Positions 35,063 to 44,180 of a stretch of DNA of 64,000 nt are shown here, piece after piece. Under the pieces are notes generated by a model. It was not told the DNA's origin, searched no databases, and saw only the letters and a list, made by a program, of their open reading frames with translations. Source of the DNA: Flammeovirga agarivorans (lineage in GTDB: Bacteria; Bacteroidota; Bacteroidia; Cytophagales; Flammeovirgaceae); NCBI RefSeq assembly GCF_012641475.1, contig NZ_JABAIL010000004.1, positions 682,001-746,000 of the forward strand, given 5' to 3'. Numbering within the stretch: position 1 is the stretch's first letter; the number at the start of each line of letters is the position of its first letter. Position numbers and translations under genes: made by a program.

Positions 35063-37330
35063 ATGAGAATTTTAATTTCATTCATCTTTCTCGGTATCAT
35101 AATACCGTACACCACATTCGGAGACTACGCAGAGGATATTCTAACATTAAGCGAGAAAAAGTCGTCCGTTAATGCTGCAAAAAACATTTTCTTTTATATT
35201 GATCAAGACAATTCATTGCAATTTGATCAAATATCAAGCCCTGCTTTCAATAAATTCACACCTTGGAACAGTACTGACAACCTATCATTTGAATATGGTA
35301 CGGGTTCATATTGGGCAAAAGTAGACATCCAAAATAAAGACGACCAATACAGAGAATGGCTCGTTGAGGTTGCTTATGCCCCTTTGGATGAATTAGAGTT
35401 TTATCTGGTAAAGAACGAAAAGCTTGTGGATCACCACTTAACAGGAGACCATGTAAACTATTCGGAAAGACCCATTGACCACCACAATTATCTTTTTCCA
35501 GTTGCACTAGAAAACTTGGAATCGGCTACCATTTATTTTAGAGTAAAAACAAATGGTATTGTAAAGTTACCTGTTAACCTATACCAACCTTGGAAATATG
35601 CAGAAGTAAACTCTAAGTATGAAGTAACTTATGGCATTCTACTTGGTATCTTGGCCATGCTTTGTATTTTAAGTGTTGTTACTTTCCTTCCAACTAGAGA
35701 TTGGTCTTATTTAATTTTCCCACTTCCTTTAGTGGCGAAAATAATGTTTACGTTTTCACTAACGGGACACACTTTCCAATATTTATTTCCAACCTCACCT
35801 GTAATGGCCAATATGATCACTCCGTTATCCATTGCATTATGGATGCTAGGTGAATCGATGTTTAATTTATATTTCCTAAAAACAAGAAAGCTATCTAAAG
35901 CAGCCTTTTATCTAAATATCTTTGGATTTACATTATCAATAGCAACCATCATTACATCTGTATTTTTATCGTATTATGCTGCTATTAAACTAGTGACTGT
36001 AACGGCTATTCCTTTTAGTATTTCAGCCTTAACTCTAGGTATCATTGCTTATAATAAAGGACAACGAATTGCTAGATACTATATCTCTGCTTGGTCGGTG
36101 TATATTTTCGGTTTAATGATTTTTGTTGGATTTGCTACAGGGCACCTTCCTGATACATTCTTTACTCAACATGCGTTAGAATTTGGTGATTTATTTATGG
36201 CTCCACTTCTATTTACTGCTTTAAGTAAAAAATACGCTGTTTATAGAGAGCAAAAAAATGAAGCCATTAAGCAAATGCTTGATATGGAAGCGAAAGCTAA
36301 AGAAACATTAGAGGCAAAGGTTGTTGAAAGAACATTAGAGCTACAAGAAGCGACAACAGAATTAGAAGAAAAAACCGAAGAATTAGAAACTCAGGCTAAT
36401 CAATTAGAAATAAAAAATGAGGAAGTCACTTCCCAAGCAGAAGAGCTTCAAAGTATGAATGATCAGATGCTTGAAACCAACACAGAACTTGAGCAAATCA
36501 ATGAAGAAATTGCTGCTCAAAGGGATATGATGGAAATTAAAAATAAGAAATTAGAAGTGGTAACTAAGAGTCTTCAAGATAGTATTAACTATGCTCAGAG
36601 GATTCAGAAAACAATTCTTCCTCAGAATAAAGACTTTGATACATTGTTTGAAGATCACTTCATCATGTATCGTCCAAAACATACTATTTCAGGTGATTTT
36701 TATTGGGTAACAGAAAACACAAAAGAAGATAAAGTAGTCTTAATCGCTGCAGACTGTACAGGACATGGAGTTCCTGGAGCCTTAATGTCTGTTTTGGGTG
36801 GAGGTTACTTGGATAAAATCATCAACCTTAAGAAAATCACCTCTCCTGCTAGAATTCTTATTGAGATGCATCAAAACATTCAATCTCTTACCTCACAAGA
36901 AGATGCTTTAATGAATGACGGAATGGACATGGGTGTTCTTGTTTGGGACAGAAAAGAAAAGAAGGTCACTTTTGCAGGTACACATACTCCATTAGTTTTT
37001 GTACAGAACAATAAGTTATTCTCAATTAAAGGAGATCGATTTAACTTAGGAAGCAATCATAAAAAGATTCAAATTAAAGAACATAGTATTCCATTAACTG
37101 AGGAAAGTAGCTTCTACCTTTTCTCTGATGGGTTCCAAGATCAATTTGGTGGCGATCATAACAAGAAGATCTCTATTAAAAGATTAAAAGAGTTGATATT
37201 GATGCTGTCACAAAAACCTATGAAAGTCCAACATGATGCATTTATCAAGTTCTTCGAAAGTTGGAAAGACAAAAACAATGAGAAGCAGATTGATGATGTA
37301 TTACTTATGGGCGTTAAAATAAAAGCATAA
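35063..37330 (+). CDS. 7TM-DISM sensor with SpoIIE-type serine phosphatase
   Basis: 755 residues. Signal peptide (1-19), an extracytoplasmic 7TMR-DISMED2 domain (about 40-180), seven helices (about 190-390), a long coiled coil (395-515), then a PP2C SpoIIE domain with SGDFYWV, IAADCTGHGVPGALMS, NDGMDMGV and YLFSDGFQDQFGG metal-binding blocks. It probably senses an outside ligand and dephosphorylates a regulatory protein, such as an anti-sigma antagonist. It is the paralogue of the gene at 44181-46196. It is a single gene with a strong terminator. Confidence 0.9.
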   Translation: MRILISFIFLGIIIPYTTFGDYAEDILTLSEKKSSVNAAKNIFFYIDQDNSLQFDQISSPAFNKFTPWNSTDNLSFEYGTGSYWAKVDIQNKDDQYREWLVEVAYAPLDELEFYLVKNEKLVDHHLTGDHVNYSERPIDHHNYLFPVALENLESATIYFRVKTNGIVKLPVNLYQPWKYAEVNSKYEVTYGILLGILAMLCILSVVTFLPTRDWSYLIFPLPLVAKIMFTFSLTGHTFQYLFPTSPVMANMITPLSIALWMLGESMFNLYFLKTRKLSKAAFYLNIFGFTLSIATIITSVFLSYYAAIKLVTVTAIPFSISALTLGIIAYNKGQRIARYYISAWSVYIFGLMIFVGFATGHLPDTFFTQHALEFGDLFMAPLLFTALSKKYAVYREQKNEAIKQMLDMEAKAKETLEAKVVERTLELQEATTELEEKTEELETQANQLEIKNEEVTSQAEELQSMNDQMLETNTELEQINEEIAAQRDMMEIKNKKLEVVTKSLQDSINYAQRIQKTILPQNKDFDTLFEDHFIMYRPKHTISGDFYWVTENTKEDKVVLIAADCTGHGVPGALMSVLGGGYLDKIINLKKITSPARILIEMHQNIQSLTSQEDALMNDGMDMGVLVWDRKEKKVTFAGTHTPLVFVQNNKLFSIKGDRFNLGSNHKKIQIKEHSIPLTEESSFYLFSDGFQDQFGGDHNKKISIKRLKELILMLSQKPMKVQHDAFIKFFESWKDKNNEKQIDDVLLMGVKIKA

Positions 37331-37352
37331 CATAGTATAGCATTTATAGATG

Positions 37353-37413
37353 AAAAAAGTCACCGTTTTAGAGTTATAAGAAAAAATAATATATCTAAAA
37401 TGGTGACTTTTAT
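37353..37413 (+). terminator. terminator after the DISM phosphatase
   Basis: 17-bp stem with one G-T pair (37356-37372 with 37394-37410, core AAAGTCACC) and a 21-base loop, then T-rich DNA. Confidence 0.85.
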
Positions 37414-37483
37414 TGCCAAAAAATAACCGATATCTTAGGATATTGTTCACAACGAAAAATTATATCATTTTAAAAATTCGATT

Positions 37484-38680
37484 GTGAAAATTCTCATACT
37501 TAACTCTGGAAGTTCTTCTATTAAATTCCAACTAATTGACATGCCTTCTGAAAATGTAATTGGTAAAGGTTTAATTGAAAAGATAGGACTGAAAGATGCA
37601 TCAATTACTGTAAAGAACGCTGCAGACAAAAAAGAAGTCATTAAACTAAATATCCCTAACCACGCCAAGGGAATAGAATTTTTACTAAGCATCATTACCG
37701 ACGAAAAACTAAACATTATTTCAAGTTTAGACGAAATCTCGGCTGTTGGACATAGAATTGTTCATGGTGGCCAAGCTTTCTCAAAAAGTGTTATGATCAA
37801 TGATGATGTTATGCATGGTATTGAAGCTTGTGTGGAATTAGCTCCATTACACAATCCAGCAAACATTAAAGGTGTAGAAGCAATGGAATTAGCCATCCCA
37901 GGCATTCCTCAAGTAGCTGTTTTTGACACCGCTTTCCATCATAGTATTCCTGAGCATAGAGCTATTTATGCACTACCAATCGAATTCTATAAAAAATACG
38001 GTTTAAGAAAATATGGTTTCCACGGTACAAGTCATCAATACGTTTCTTTAAGAGCAAAAGAAATTTATGGTGATGATAGAACTGAAAATGTAATTACCTG
38101 TCACCTTGGAAATGGAGGTTCTTTGGCTGCCATTAAAAATGGTGAATCTATCGAAACTTCTATGGGATTCTCTCCTACTGATGGTTTAATGATGGGTACT
38201 CGTTGTGGTTCTATTGATCCAGGTGCTATTCCATTTATTGCTGACCATGAAGATTTAGATATGTATGGCGTATCTACACTAATCAATAAAAAGTCAGGTT
38301 TATTAGGTATCTCAGGTATTTCTTCTGATTATAGAGATGTTTCTTTGGCTGCCGAAAAAGGAAACGAAGATGCTGAGTTAGCATTAAAAATGTTCCATTA
38401 TGATGTTAAGAAATACATTGGTACATATATCGCTGCTTTAGGAGGAATTGATACAATCATCTTCACAGGTGGTATTGGTGAAAATTCAGCTCTAGCAAGA
38501 AGAGAAATACTTAAAGGACTTGATGGTTTAGGTATTAAAATCAATCATGATAAAAACGATGCAACAATGGGTGTTGAAGCAGATATATCTCATGATGATG
38601 CAAAAGTAAGAGTTGCTGTTATTCCTACTAATGAAGAAGTAATGATTGCAAGAGACACATTCAATATTGTAAATCAATAA
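37484..38680 (+). CDS. ackA: acetate kinase
   Basis: 398 residues from a GTG start that gives the family's N-terminus (KILILNSGSSSIKFQ). VGHRIVHGG, FDTAFHH, RKYGFHGTSHQYVS, CHLGNGGS, GLMMGTRCGSIDPG and FTGGIGENS are all present. It makes ATP from acetyl phosphate, or the reverse. The usual partner pta is not in the window. A strong terminator follows. Confidence 0.97.
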   Translation: MKILILNSGSSSIKFQLIDMPSENVIGKGLIEKIGLKDASITVKNAADKKEVIKLNIPNHAKGIEFLLSIITDEKLNIISSLDEISAVGHRIVHGGQAFSKSVMINDDVMHGIEACVELAPLHNPANIKGVEAMELAIPGIPQVAVFDTAFHHSIPEHRAIYALPIEFYKKYGLRKYGFHGTSHQYVSLRAKEIYGDDRTENVITCHLGNGGSLAAIKNGESIETSMGFSPTDGLMMGTRCGSIDPGAIPFIADHEDLDMYGVSTLINKKSGLLGISGISSDYRDVSLAAEKGNEDAELALKMFHYDVKKYIGTYIAALGGIDTIIFTGGIGENSALARREILKGLDGLGIKINHDKNDATMGVEADISHDDAKVRVAVIPTNEEVMIARDTFNIVNQ

Positions 38681-38705
38681 GGTAATTCTATTACCAAGAA
38701 TATAT

Positions 38706-38746
38706 AAAAAAGGGTTGTTTTCTTATTCTGAAAACAACCCTTTTTT
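38706..38746 (+). terminator. bidirectional terminator after ackA
   Basis: Perfect 17-bp stem (38706-38722 with 38730-38746, core AGGGTTGTTTTC), loop of seven, A and T tracts on both sides. It serves ackA and the convergent acyltransferase gene. Confidence 0.92.
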
Positions 38747-38748
38747 AA

Positions 38749-39852
38749 TTATACTTTTATCACAATCTTCTTTCTATATAAATATAGAATTGGAATAGTC
38801 ATTAAACAGATATATAAAATTGAGAAGATCAGTGAGGCCATTTCTAATGGAATTCCTGTTCCTGCTATCAAACTAAATAAAAAACCTTTAACTGTGGTCT
38901 CACCTACAGGAATAACTCCTATTAATCTTGCTGTTAATTCAGATAATACATAAGCAGCCATTGGGTTTAAACCAAATGCTTGAGGGATTAACACTAAATT
39001 TCTCCCTTTCTTTAATACATCAAATATCCAATAAGAAACCCCAAGTGATATAAAACCAAGTCCTCCTGTGAAGAAAACGTAGGTAGATGTCCAAAGACTT
39101 TTATTTATTGGAAAAACTATCCCCCACAAATAACCTATGGCAGTTAAAACTACACCATAGCCCACTAATAATTTGACAACTTCGGATTTTGGTTTATTCT
39201 TAATTAATCCTCCTGCAAACAATCCTAGAATTGCTGTTCCTATTGCTGGAAGTGTCGTCACTAACCCTTCTGGGTCCCATGTCTTTGTACCAGACCACAT
39301 ATGACCATTTAATATGATGTTATCAATATAGGCTGAAATCACTCCGTTAGGATCATCCAAATTTGGTGCTCCATAACTGGGTACAGGAATTAATGTAATC
39401 ATACCCCAGTAACCCAACATGATCACAAGGAATAGTATGAAAATGTTTCTTTCGCTCAAGTACAGGAACATCGCACTAGCAAATATAAAAACTAACCCTA
39501 TCCTTTGTAATACTCCCGGAATTCTCATTTCTGCAAAATTGAAGAATGGAAATAAACCGAGGAATAAACCAATTCCTATCAACTTCACCCCTCTCCAAAT
39601 CCCTTTACGCATTGCCAAATTTTTCTTCACAGGATCCTGTTTCACTTTCGTCATAGAAAAGCTAATGGACACACCGACAATAAATAGGAAAAAGGGAAAT
39701 ACAAGATCAGTTGGAGTACACCCATGCCAATGAGCATGTTGAAATGGTGGATAGATCGCAGACCAAGTACCAGGATTATTTACTAGGATCATTAGTATTA
39801 CTGTTAACCCTCTATAAATATCCAAAGAAAGAATACGTTCGGAAGTTTTCAT
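38749..39852 (-). CDS. NagX/HGSNAT-like membrane acyltransferase
   Basis: 367 residues, about ten membrane helices. SLDIYRGLTVILMILVNNPG and WHGCTPTDLVFPFFLFIVG, with the family's conserved His, then GVLQRIG, are typical of heparan-alpha-glucosaminide N-acetyltransferase relatives (DUF5009/NagX). In other bacteria NagX sits in N-acetylglucosamine utilisation clusters; its exact reaction is not settled. The upstream gene on the same strand is a sodium:solute symporter 150 bases away, which fits an amino-sugar uptake role. That role is inferred. Confidence 0.83.
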   Translation of the reverse strand: MKTSERILSLDIYRGLTVILMILVNNPGTWSAIYPPFQHAHWHGCTPTDLVFPFFLFIVGVSISFSMTKVKQDPVKKNLAMRKGIWRGVKLIGIGLFLGLFPFFNFAEMRIPGVLQRIGLVFIFASAMFLYLSERNIFILFLVIMLGYWGMITLIPVPSYGAPNLDDPNGVISAYIDNIILNGHMWSGTKTWDPEGLVTTLPAIGTAILGLFAGGLIKNKPKSEVVKLLVGYGVVLTAIGYLWGIVFPINKSLWTSTYVFFTGGLGFISLGVSYWIFDVLKKGRNLVLIPQAFGLNPMAAYVLSELTARLIGVIPVGETTVKGFLFSLIAGTGIPLEMASLIFSILYICLMTIPILYLYRKKIVIKV

Positions 39853-40002
39853 GTTAGTGGAATATCATTTCATTTATCTCTATTCGAAAAACGCATGAAT
39901 CGCTTAACGAAATACAAAAAGTGTATTGATTACAAAAATAAGTAATCAGGTATTTTAAACACTTATTTTCGACAAACAGCAAACGTATTCATATGAAATG
40001 CA

Positions 40003-41442
40003 CTATTTCTTATCTGAAATAAGCATCAGCCCTAACACAGTAAAACTTGCATTAACGAGTAAGATCTCGAAACCAAATTTATACCCAGCTAATAGATCTA
40101 TAGAATAGATATTTAAAATATAGGATAAGACAGGTGACAATAAACAAATAAAGATCACTTTGGAATCTCTTACTTTTCGCTTTGTAAAAAGGCCAAATGC
40201 AAACAGCCCAAGTAGAGGGCCATATGTATACCCTGCCGCTTTAAATACATCCGTGACGACACTATCATCATTAATGGCTCTAAAGACAACGATCACTAAA
40301 AATAAGATAAAGCTAAACATGATATGCACTATCTTCCTTTTCTTATTAGAATTTCGTGAGTCTCCCATGTTTAAGAAATCTACACAAAATGATGTTGTTA
40401 ATGCTGTTAATGCCGAATCCGCACTAGAAAAAGCCGCCGCAATGATACCTAATAAGAAAACTACAGCTGTAAACATACCAAAGTAGTTTAACGCTAATGT
40501 AGGGTAAAGTTCATCCGTTCTTTCTGGGATTCGAATATTATTTGCAAAAGCATACTCATACAATAATACTCCTACTGATAGAAAAATTACAGTAGCAACA
40601 AAAAAGGCTAAAGCAAACCAAAGCACATTTTTCTGAGCTTCTTTTACATTAGTACAAGTAAGGTTTTTCTGCATAATATTTTGATCTAATCCATTCATAG
40701 AAATTGTGATAAAAATACCTGCGAAAAACTGTTTCCAAAAGAAGTTACCTGCTTTCCAATCCCACATAAAAATATCAGACATTTGACTCATTGAGATAGT
40801 CTTAACCATAGAGCTTGGTGTCATTCCAAGTTCATTTGTAATAGTATAAATTGTCCAAATTGCTGCTAAAAGAAGAAAACTAGTCTGTAAAGTATCTGTC
40901 CAAACAATAGTTTTAATACCTCCTTTAAAAGTATATAGCCATATCAATAAAATAGTACTTAAAACCGATACCCAAAAAGGCATGTTATAATCATCGAAAA
41001 AGGCCAACTGTAAAACCATCACCGCCAAATAGAGGCGAAATGCAGCTCCAATCGTTTGAGATACCAAAAAGAAAAAAGAACCTGTCTTATAACTAGTCAT
41101 CCCAAAACGTTCTTTCAGATACTCATAAATACTAATTAGTTTTTTACTATAAAACAAAGGTATAAGGACGTAAGCAATTATAGCGTAGCCGAACATATTA
41201 CCCATCATAAATTGGAGATAACTCCAACCTGATTTACCGACGGTTCCAGGCACAGATATAAATGTCACCCCAGATAATGTAGCACCTACCATACCATAAG
41301 CAACTAAATACCATTTTGAACTTCTATTGGCTGTAAAAAAGCTTTTTGATTGATTCTCTCCTTTTTCTGCTGTTAAATAAGAGATGAGTAAGAGTAATAA
41401 AAAGTAAAAAAATATTACAAAAAATACCTGTGTAGATGTCAT
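40003..41442 (-). CDS. sodium:solute symporter (SSS family)
   Basis: 479 residues, about 13 membrane helices. SVPGTVGKSGWSYLQFMMGN, the TDTLQTSFLLLAAIWT region, GLDQNIMQKNLTCTNVKEAQ and AAAFSSADSALTALTTSF, with the sodium-site serines, are typical of the sialic-acid/sugar branch of the family. The substrate is not fixed; the neighbouring NagX-like gene suggests an amino sugar. The 150-base gap to that gene leaves open whether they share a transcript. Confidence 0.87.
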   Translation of the reverse strand: MTSTQVFFVIFFYFLLLLLISYLTAEKGENQSKSFFTANRSSKWYLVAYGMVGATLSGVTFISVPGTVGKSGWSYLQFMMGNMFGYAIIAYVLIPLFYSKKLISIYEYLKERFGMTSYKTGSFFFLVSQTIGAAFRLYLAVMVLQLAFFDDYNMPFWVSVLSTILLIWLYTFKGGIKTIVWTDTLQTSFLLLAAIWTIYTITNELGMTPSSMVKTISMSQMSDIFMWDWKAGNFFWKQFFAGIFITISMNGLDQNIMQKNLTCTNVKEAQKNVLWFALAFFVATVIFLSVGVLLYEYAFANNIRIPERTDELYPTLALNYFGMFTAVVFLLGIIAAAFSSADSALTALTTSFCVDFLNMGDSRNSNKKRKIVHIMFSFILFLVIVVFRAINDDSVVTDVFKAAGYTYGPLLGLFAFGLFTKRKVRDSKVIFICLLSPVLSYILNIYSIDLLAGYKFGFEILLVNASFTVLGLMLISDKK

Positions 41443-41568
41443 TTGGACTGAATATGATAGTTTGTTTCTTTGTAAATGAATAATGTATATTATATTCGAA
41501 AAATATTTTACAATAACCTTAATAAATTAAACTAAAACAATTTAAGGTTTAACTTAATTATTAATCAA

Positions 41569-42270
41569 ATGAAACTAACACTATCCATCACCTTTTTGGT
41601 CACTCTTTTTTCAACACTAGTACAAGCTCAAGTAACTTCAAACACTAACTTGTATGACCTTGTAGACCCTGACCACCTCAACACAGACCTTCTCTATCAG
41701 AACAGTGCTGCAAATTTTAAAGGATCTCCTTTTTACACCGATGAATGGTCTACAGGATTTGTCACTATTTTAGGGGGCGAGCATTATGATGATATTCTTA
41801 TCAAATACGATGCTTATAAAGATGAAGTCTTGGTCAGAAAAAGTGAAGACAATGTAATTATTGTCGACAAAAAACAGATCAATCGTTTTGGTTGGACGGA
41901 TAACGATAATGAAATTATATCCTTTGAGAAGAAACTGCTGAATAATAAACCTACATATCTTGAAACAATATTCAAAGGAGAAACATTTAACGTTTACCGT
42001 TATAGAGTGAAGAAATTTCACAAGAAAGATGAACAGAATTCCAACTCCTATAGTGAAGATATAAAAGATGAGTATAAATGGACTAGCACAAAGCTGTACT
42101 ATGATAACGGAAATTCTTTAACTGAAATTTCAACAAAAGGAAAAAACTTTTATTCCGTATTTGGTGATAAGAAAGCAGAAATGCAGAAGTTTGCTAAATC
42201 AAATAAATTGAAAGTTAAAGACAAAAAAGACTTAGAAGAAATTTTTGCTCATTACTCTACAATAAAGTAA
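41569..42270 (+). CDS. exported protein of unknown function
   Basis: 233 residues with a signal peptide (about 1-20, ending LVQAQ). The mature part is polar, with many Asp, Lys and Tyr, and no membrane helix or catalytic motif that I recognise. It is preceded by an inverted repeat (AACCTTAA and TTAAGGTT about 20 bases apart near 41516-41551). It is a single gene, convergent with the GGGtGRT gene. Confidence 0.65.
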   Translation: MKLTLSITFLVTLFSTLVQAQVTSNTNLYDLVDPDHLNTDLLYQNSAANFKGSPFYTDEWSTGFVTILGGEHYDDILIKYDAYKDEVLVRKSEDNVIIVDKKQINRFGWTDNDNEIISFEKKLLNNKPTYLETIFKGETFNVYRYRVKKFHKKDEQNSNSYSEDIKDEYKWTSTKLYYDNGNSLTEISTKGKNFYSVFGDKKAEMQKFAKSNKLKVKDKKDLEEIFAHYSTIK

Positions 42271-42315
42271 AAAAAGGGCCGCAGATATTTAGAATTATCT
42301 ACGGCCCTTTTTTTT
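42270..42315 (+). terminator. bidirectional terminator
   Basis: Perfect 12-bp stem AAAAAAGGGCCG (42270-42281) with CGGCCCTTTTTT (42302-42313), extended inward by AGAT/ATCT. It serves the exported protein and the convergent GGGtGRT gene. Confidence 0.9.
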
Positions 42316-42330
42316 AATCTACAAGATCAA

Positions 42331-43341
42331 CTACACTGCTGCTGCAGTAAAAGCTTCTTGTAAAGCAACGGCAACTGCTACAGAAGCACCTACCATAGGA
42401 TTGTTACCCATACCAATTAACCCCATCATTTCTACATGGGCAGGTACAGAAGATGAACCTGCAAACTGTGCGTCAGAATGCATACGACCCATAGTATCAG
42501 TTAAACCATATGAAGCAGGACCTGCACCAACATTATCTGGGTGAAGTGTTCTACCTGTACCTCCACCAGAAGCTACAGAGAAATATTTCTTACCTAATTC
42601 ATAACGTTCTTTTTTATAGGTTCCTGCCACAGGGTGTTGGAAACGCGTAGGGTTAGTTGAATTACCAGTAATAGATACATCAACATTTTCTAAGTGCATA
42701 ATAGATACACCTTCTCGTACATCATCAGCACCATAACATTTCACCTCACCTCTAGGACCTTTAGAAAAACGTCTTTCTTCTAAAATATTTAATTGTCCAG
42801 TCGTATAATCCATTTGAGTTTTCACATAAGTGAAACCATTGATTCTTGAGATAAGATAAGCGGCATCCTTCCCAAGTCCATTAAGCATCACTCTTAAAGG
42901 ATGTTTTCTTACTTTATTAGCAGATAGTGCAATTTTAATAGCACCTTCAGCGGCAGCAAAAGACTCATGACCGGCCAAGAATGCAAAACATTCTGTTTCT
43001 TCATTTAACAATCTTGCTGCTAAATTACCATGTCCTATCCCTACTTTTCTTTGATCTGCTACAGAACCTGGAATACAAAAAGCTTGGATACCTTCTCCTA
43101 AACTTTCTGCAATATCTTTCGCCTTAGTTTGTCCTTTTTTAATTGCGATAGCTGCACCTAAAATATATGCCCACTTTGCATTTTCGAAAGCTATGGGTTG
43201 TGTTTCTGTTACAATGTTATAAACATCGACACCATTTTCTTCTACTAATTTTTTAGCATCTTCCAATGATCCCAACTCGTATTGTGCAACTACTTCATTT
43301 ATATTATTGATTCTTCTTTCGTATCCTTCGAATAAAGCCAT
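42331..43341 (-). CDS. GGGtGRT protein
   Basis: 336 residues, soluble. The name motif ASGGGTGRTLHPDNVGAGP is present near residue 260, followed by GSSSVPAHVEMMGLIGMGNNPMVGA. The family is conserved in anaerobic and some other bacteria but has no described reaction, to my knowledge. It lies 41 bases after a NifU/IscU-like gene on the same strand, a pairing typical of the family. Cysteines are few (in AFCIPG, TECFAFL and VKCYGAD). I infer a joint role with the scaffold, probably in metal or Fe-S handling; this is not proven. Confidence 0.82.
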   Translation of the reverse strand: MALFEGYERRINNINEVVAQYELGSLEDAKKLVEENGVDVYNIVTETQPIAFENAKWAYILGAAIAIKKGQTKAKDIAESLGEGIQAFCIPGSVADQRKVGIGHGNLAARLLNEETECFAFLAGHESFAAAEGAIKIALSANKVRKHPLRVMLNGLGKDAAYLISRINGFTYVKTQMDYTTGQLNILEERRFSKGPRGEVKCYGADDVREGVSIMHLENVDVSITGNSTNPTRFQHPVAGTYKKERYELGKKYFSVASGGGTGRTLHPDNVGAGPASYGLTDTMGRMHSDAQFAGSSSVPAHVEMMGLIGMGNNPMVGASVAVAVALQEAFTAAAV

Positions 43342-43382
43342 GATCGTATTTTTTTAATGTTAGAAATAATTTGAAATGAAAT

Positions 43383-44081
43383 TTAGTTTTCGCGAGGGTC
43401 AATATATTTTTCTGCCTCATCGAAACGGCCATAGGTACCTTTTGCTTTTTCCATAGCTTCATTGGCATCCAAACCTTTCTTGATCATTTCCATCATCTTA
43501 CCTAAGTGGACAAAAGAATATCCGATTACTTCGTCGTTCTCGTCTACTGCTAACTTTGTCACATAACCTTCGGCAACTTCTAAATATCTAACACCTTTAG
43601 CTTTTGTTCCGTAAGTTGTTCCTACTTGAGATCTTAAACCTTTTCCTAAATCTTCTAAGCCTGCTCCTACTGGCAATCCACCTTCTGAAAATGCAGATTG
43701 TGTTCTACCATACACAAATTGCATAAATATTTCTCTCATCGCCACATTAATGGCATCACAAACTAAATCGGTATTTAATGCTTCTAGTATTGTTTTTCCG
43801 GGTAATATTTCTGAAGCCATTGCTGCTGAATGAGTCATTCCAGAACAACCTACTGTCTCAATAAGACATTCTTCAATAATTCCATCTTTAACGTTAATTG
43901 TAAGCTTAGATGCTCCTTGTTGAGGAGCACATGTACCAACACCATGTGATAATCCAGAAATATCAGTAACATCTTTTGCATGAACCATTCGTCCTTCTAC
44001 GGGTATTGGGGCATTCATATGAGCATTTCCTCCCATCTGTGCCAAAGGACACATTCCTTGTATTTCTGCTGTATAATTCAT
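43383..44081 (-). CDS. iron-sulfur cluster assembly scaffold-like protein (NifU/IscU-like)
   Basis: 232 residues. The IscU-like core has Cys51 (GTCAPQQG), Cys79 (TVGCSGMTHSAAMASEIL) and Cys108 (DLVCDAINVAMREIF), with extra Cys11 and Cys72. The C-terminal 100 residues (about 135-232) are not part of a normal IscU and resemble no domain I know. No cysteine desulfurase is adjacent; the genome's Suf genes are more than 11 kb away. It is the first gene of the two-gene unit with the GGGtGRT protein. Confidence 0.8.
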   Translation of the reverse strand: MNYTAEIQGMCPLAQMGGNAHMNAPIPVEGRMVHAKDVTDISGLSHGVGTCAPQQGASKLTINVKDGIIEECLIETVGCSGMTHSAAMASEILPGKTILEALNTDLVCDAINVAMREIFMQFVYGRTQSAFSEGGLPVGAGLEDLGKGLRSQVGTTYGTKAKGVRYLEVAEGYVTKLAVDENDEVIGYSFVHLGKMMEMIKKGLDANEAMEKAKGTYGRFDEAEKYIDPREN

Positions 44082-44180
44082 AGTAAATGATAGTTGATAA
44101 TTTTTTATTTTTTTAACTACCTTTTAATGAACGCAACACGGTGTTAGCAGGACATGGTTTTAAGTTAACAAAGGATAATT

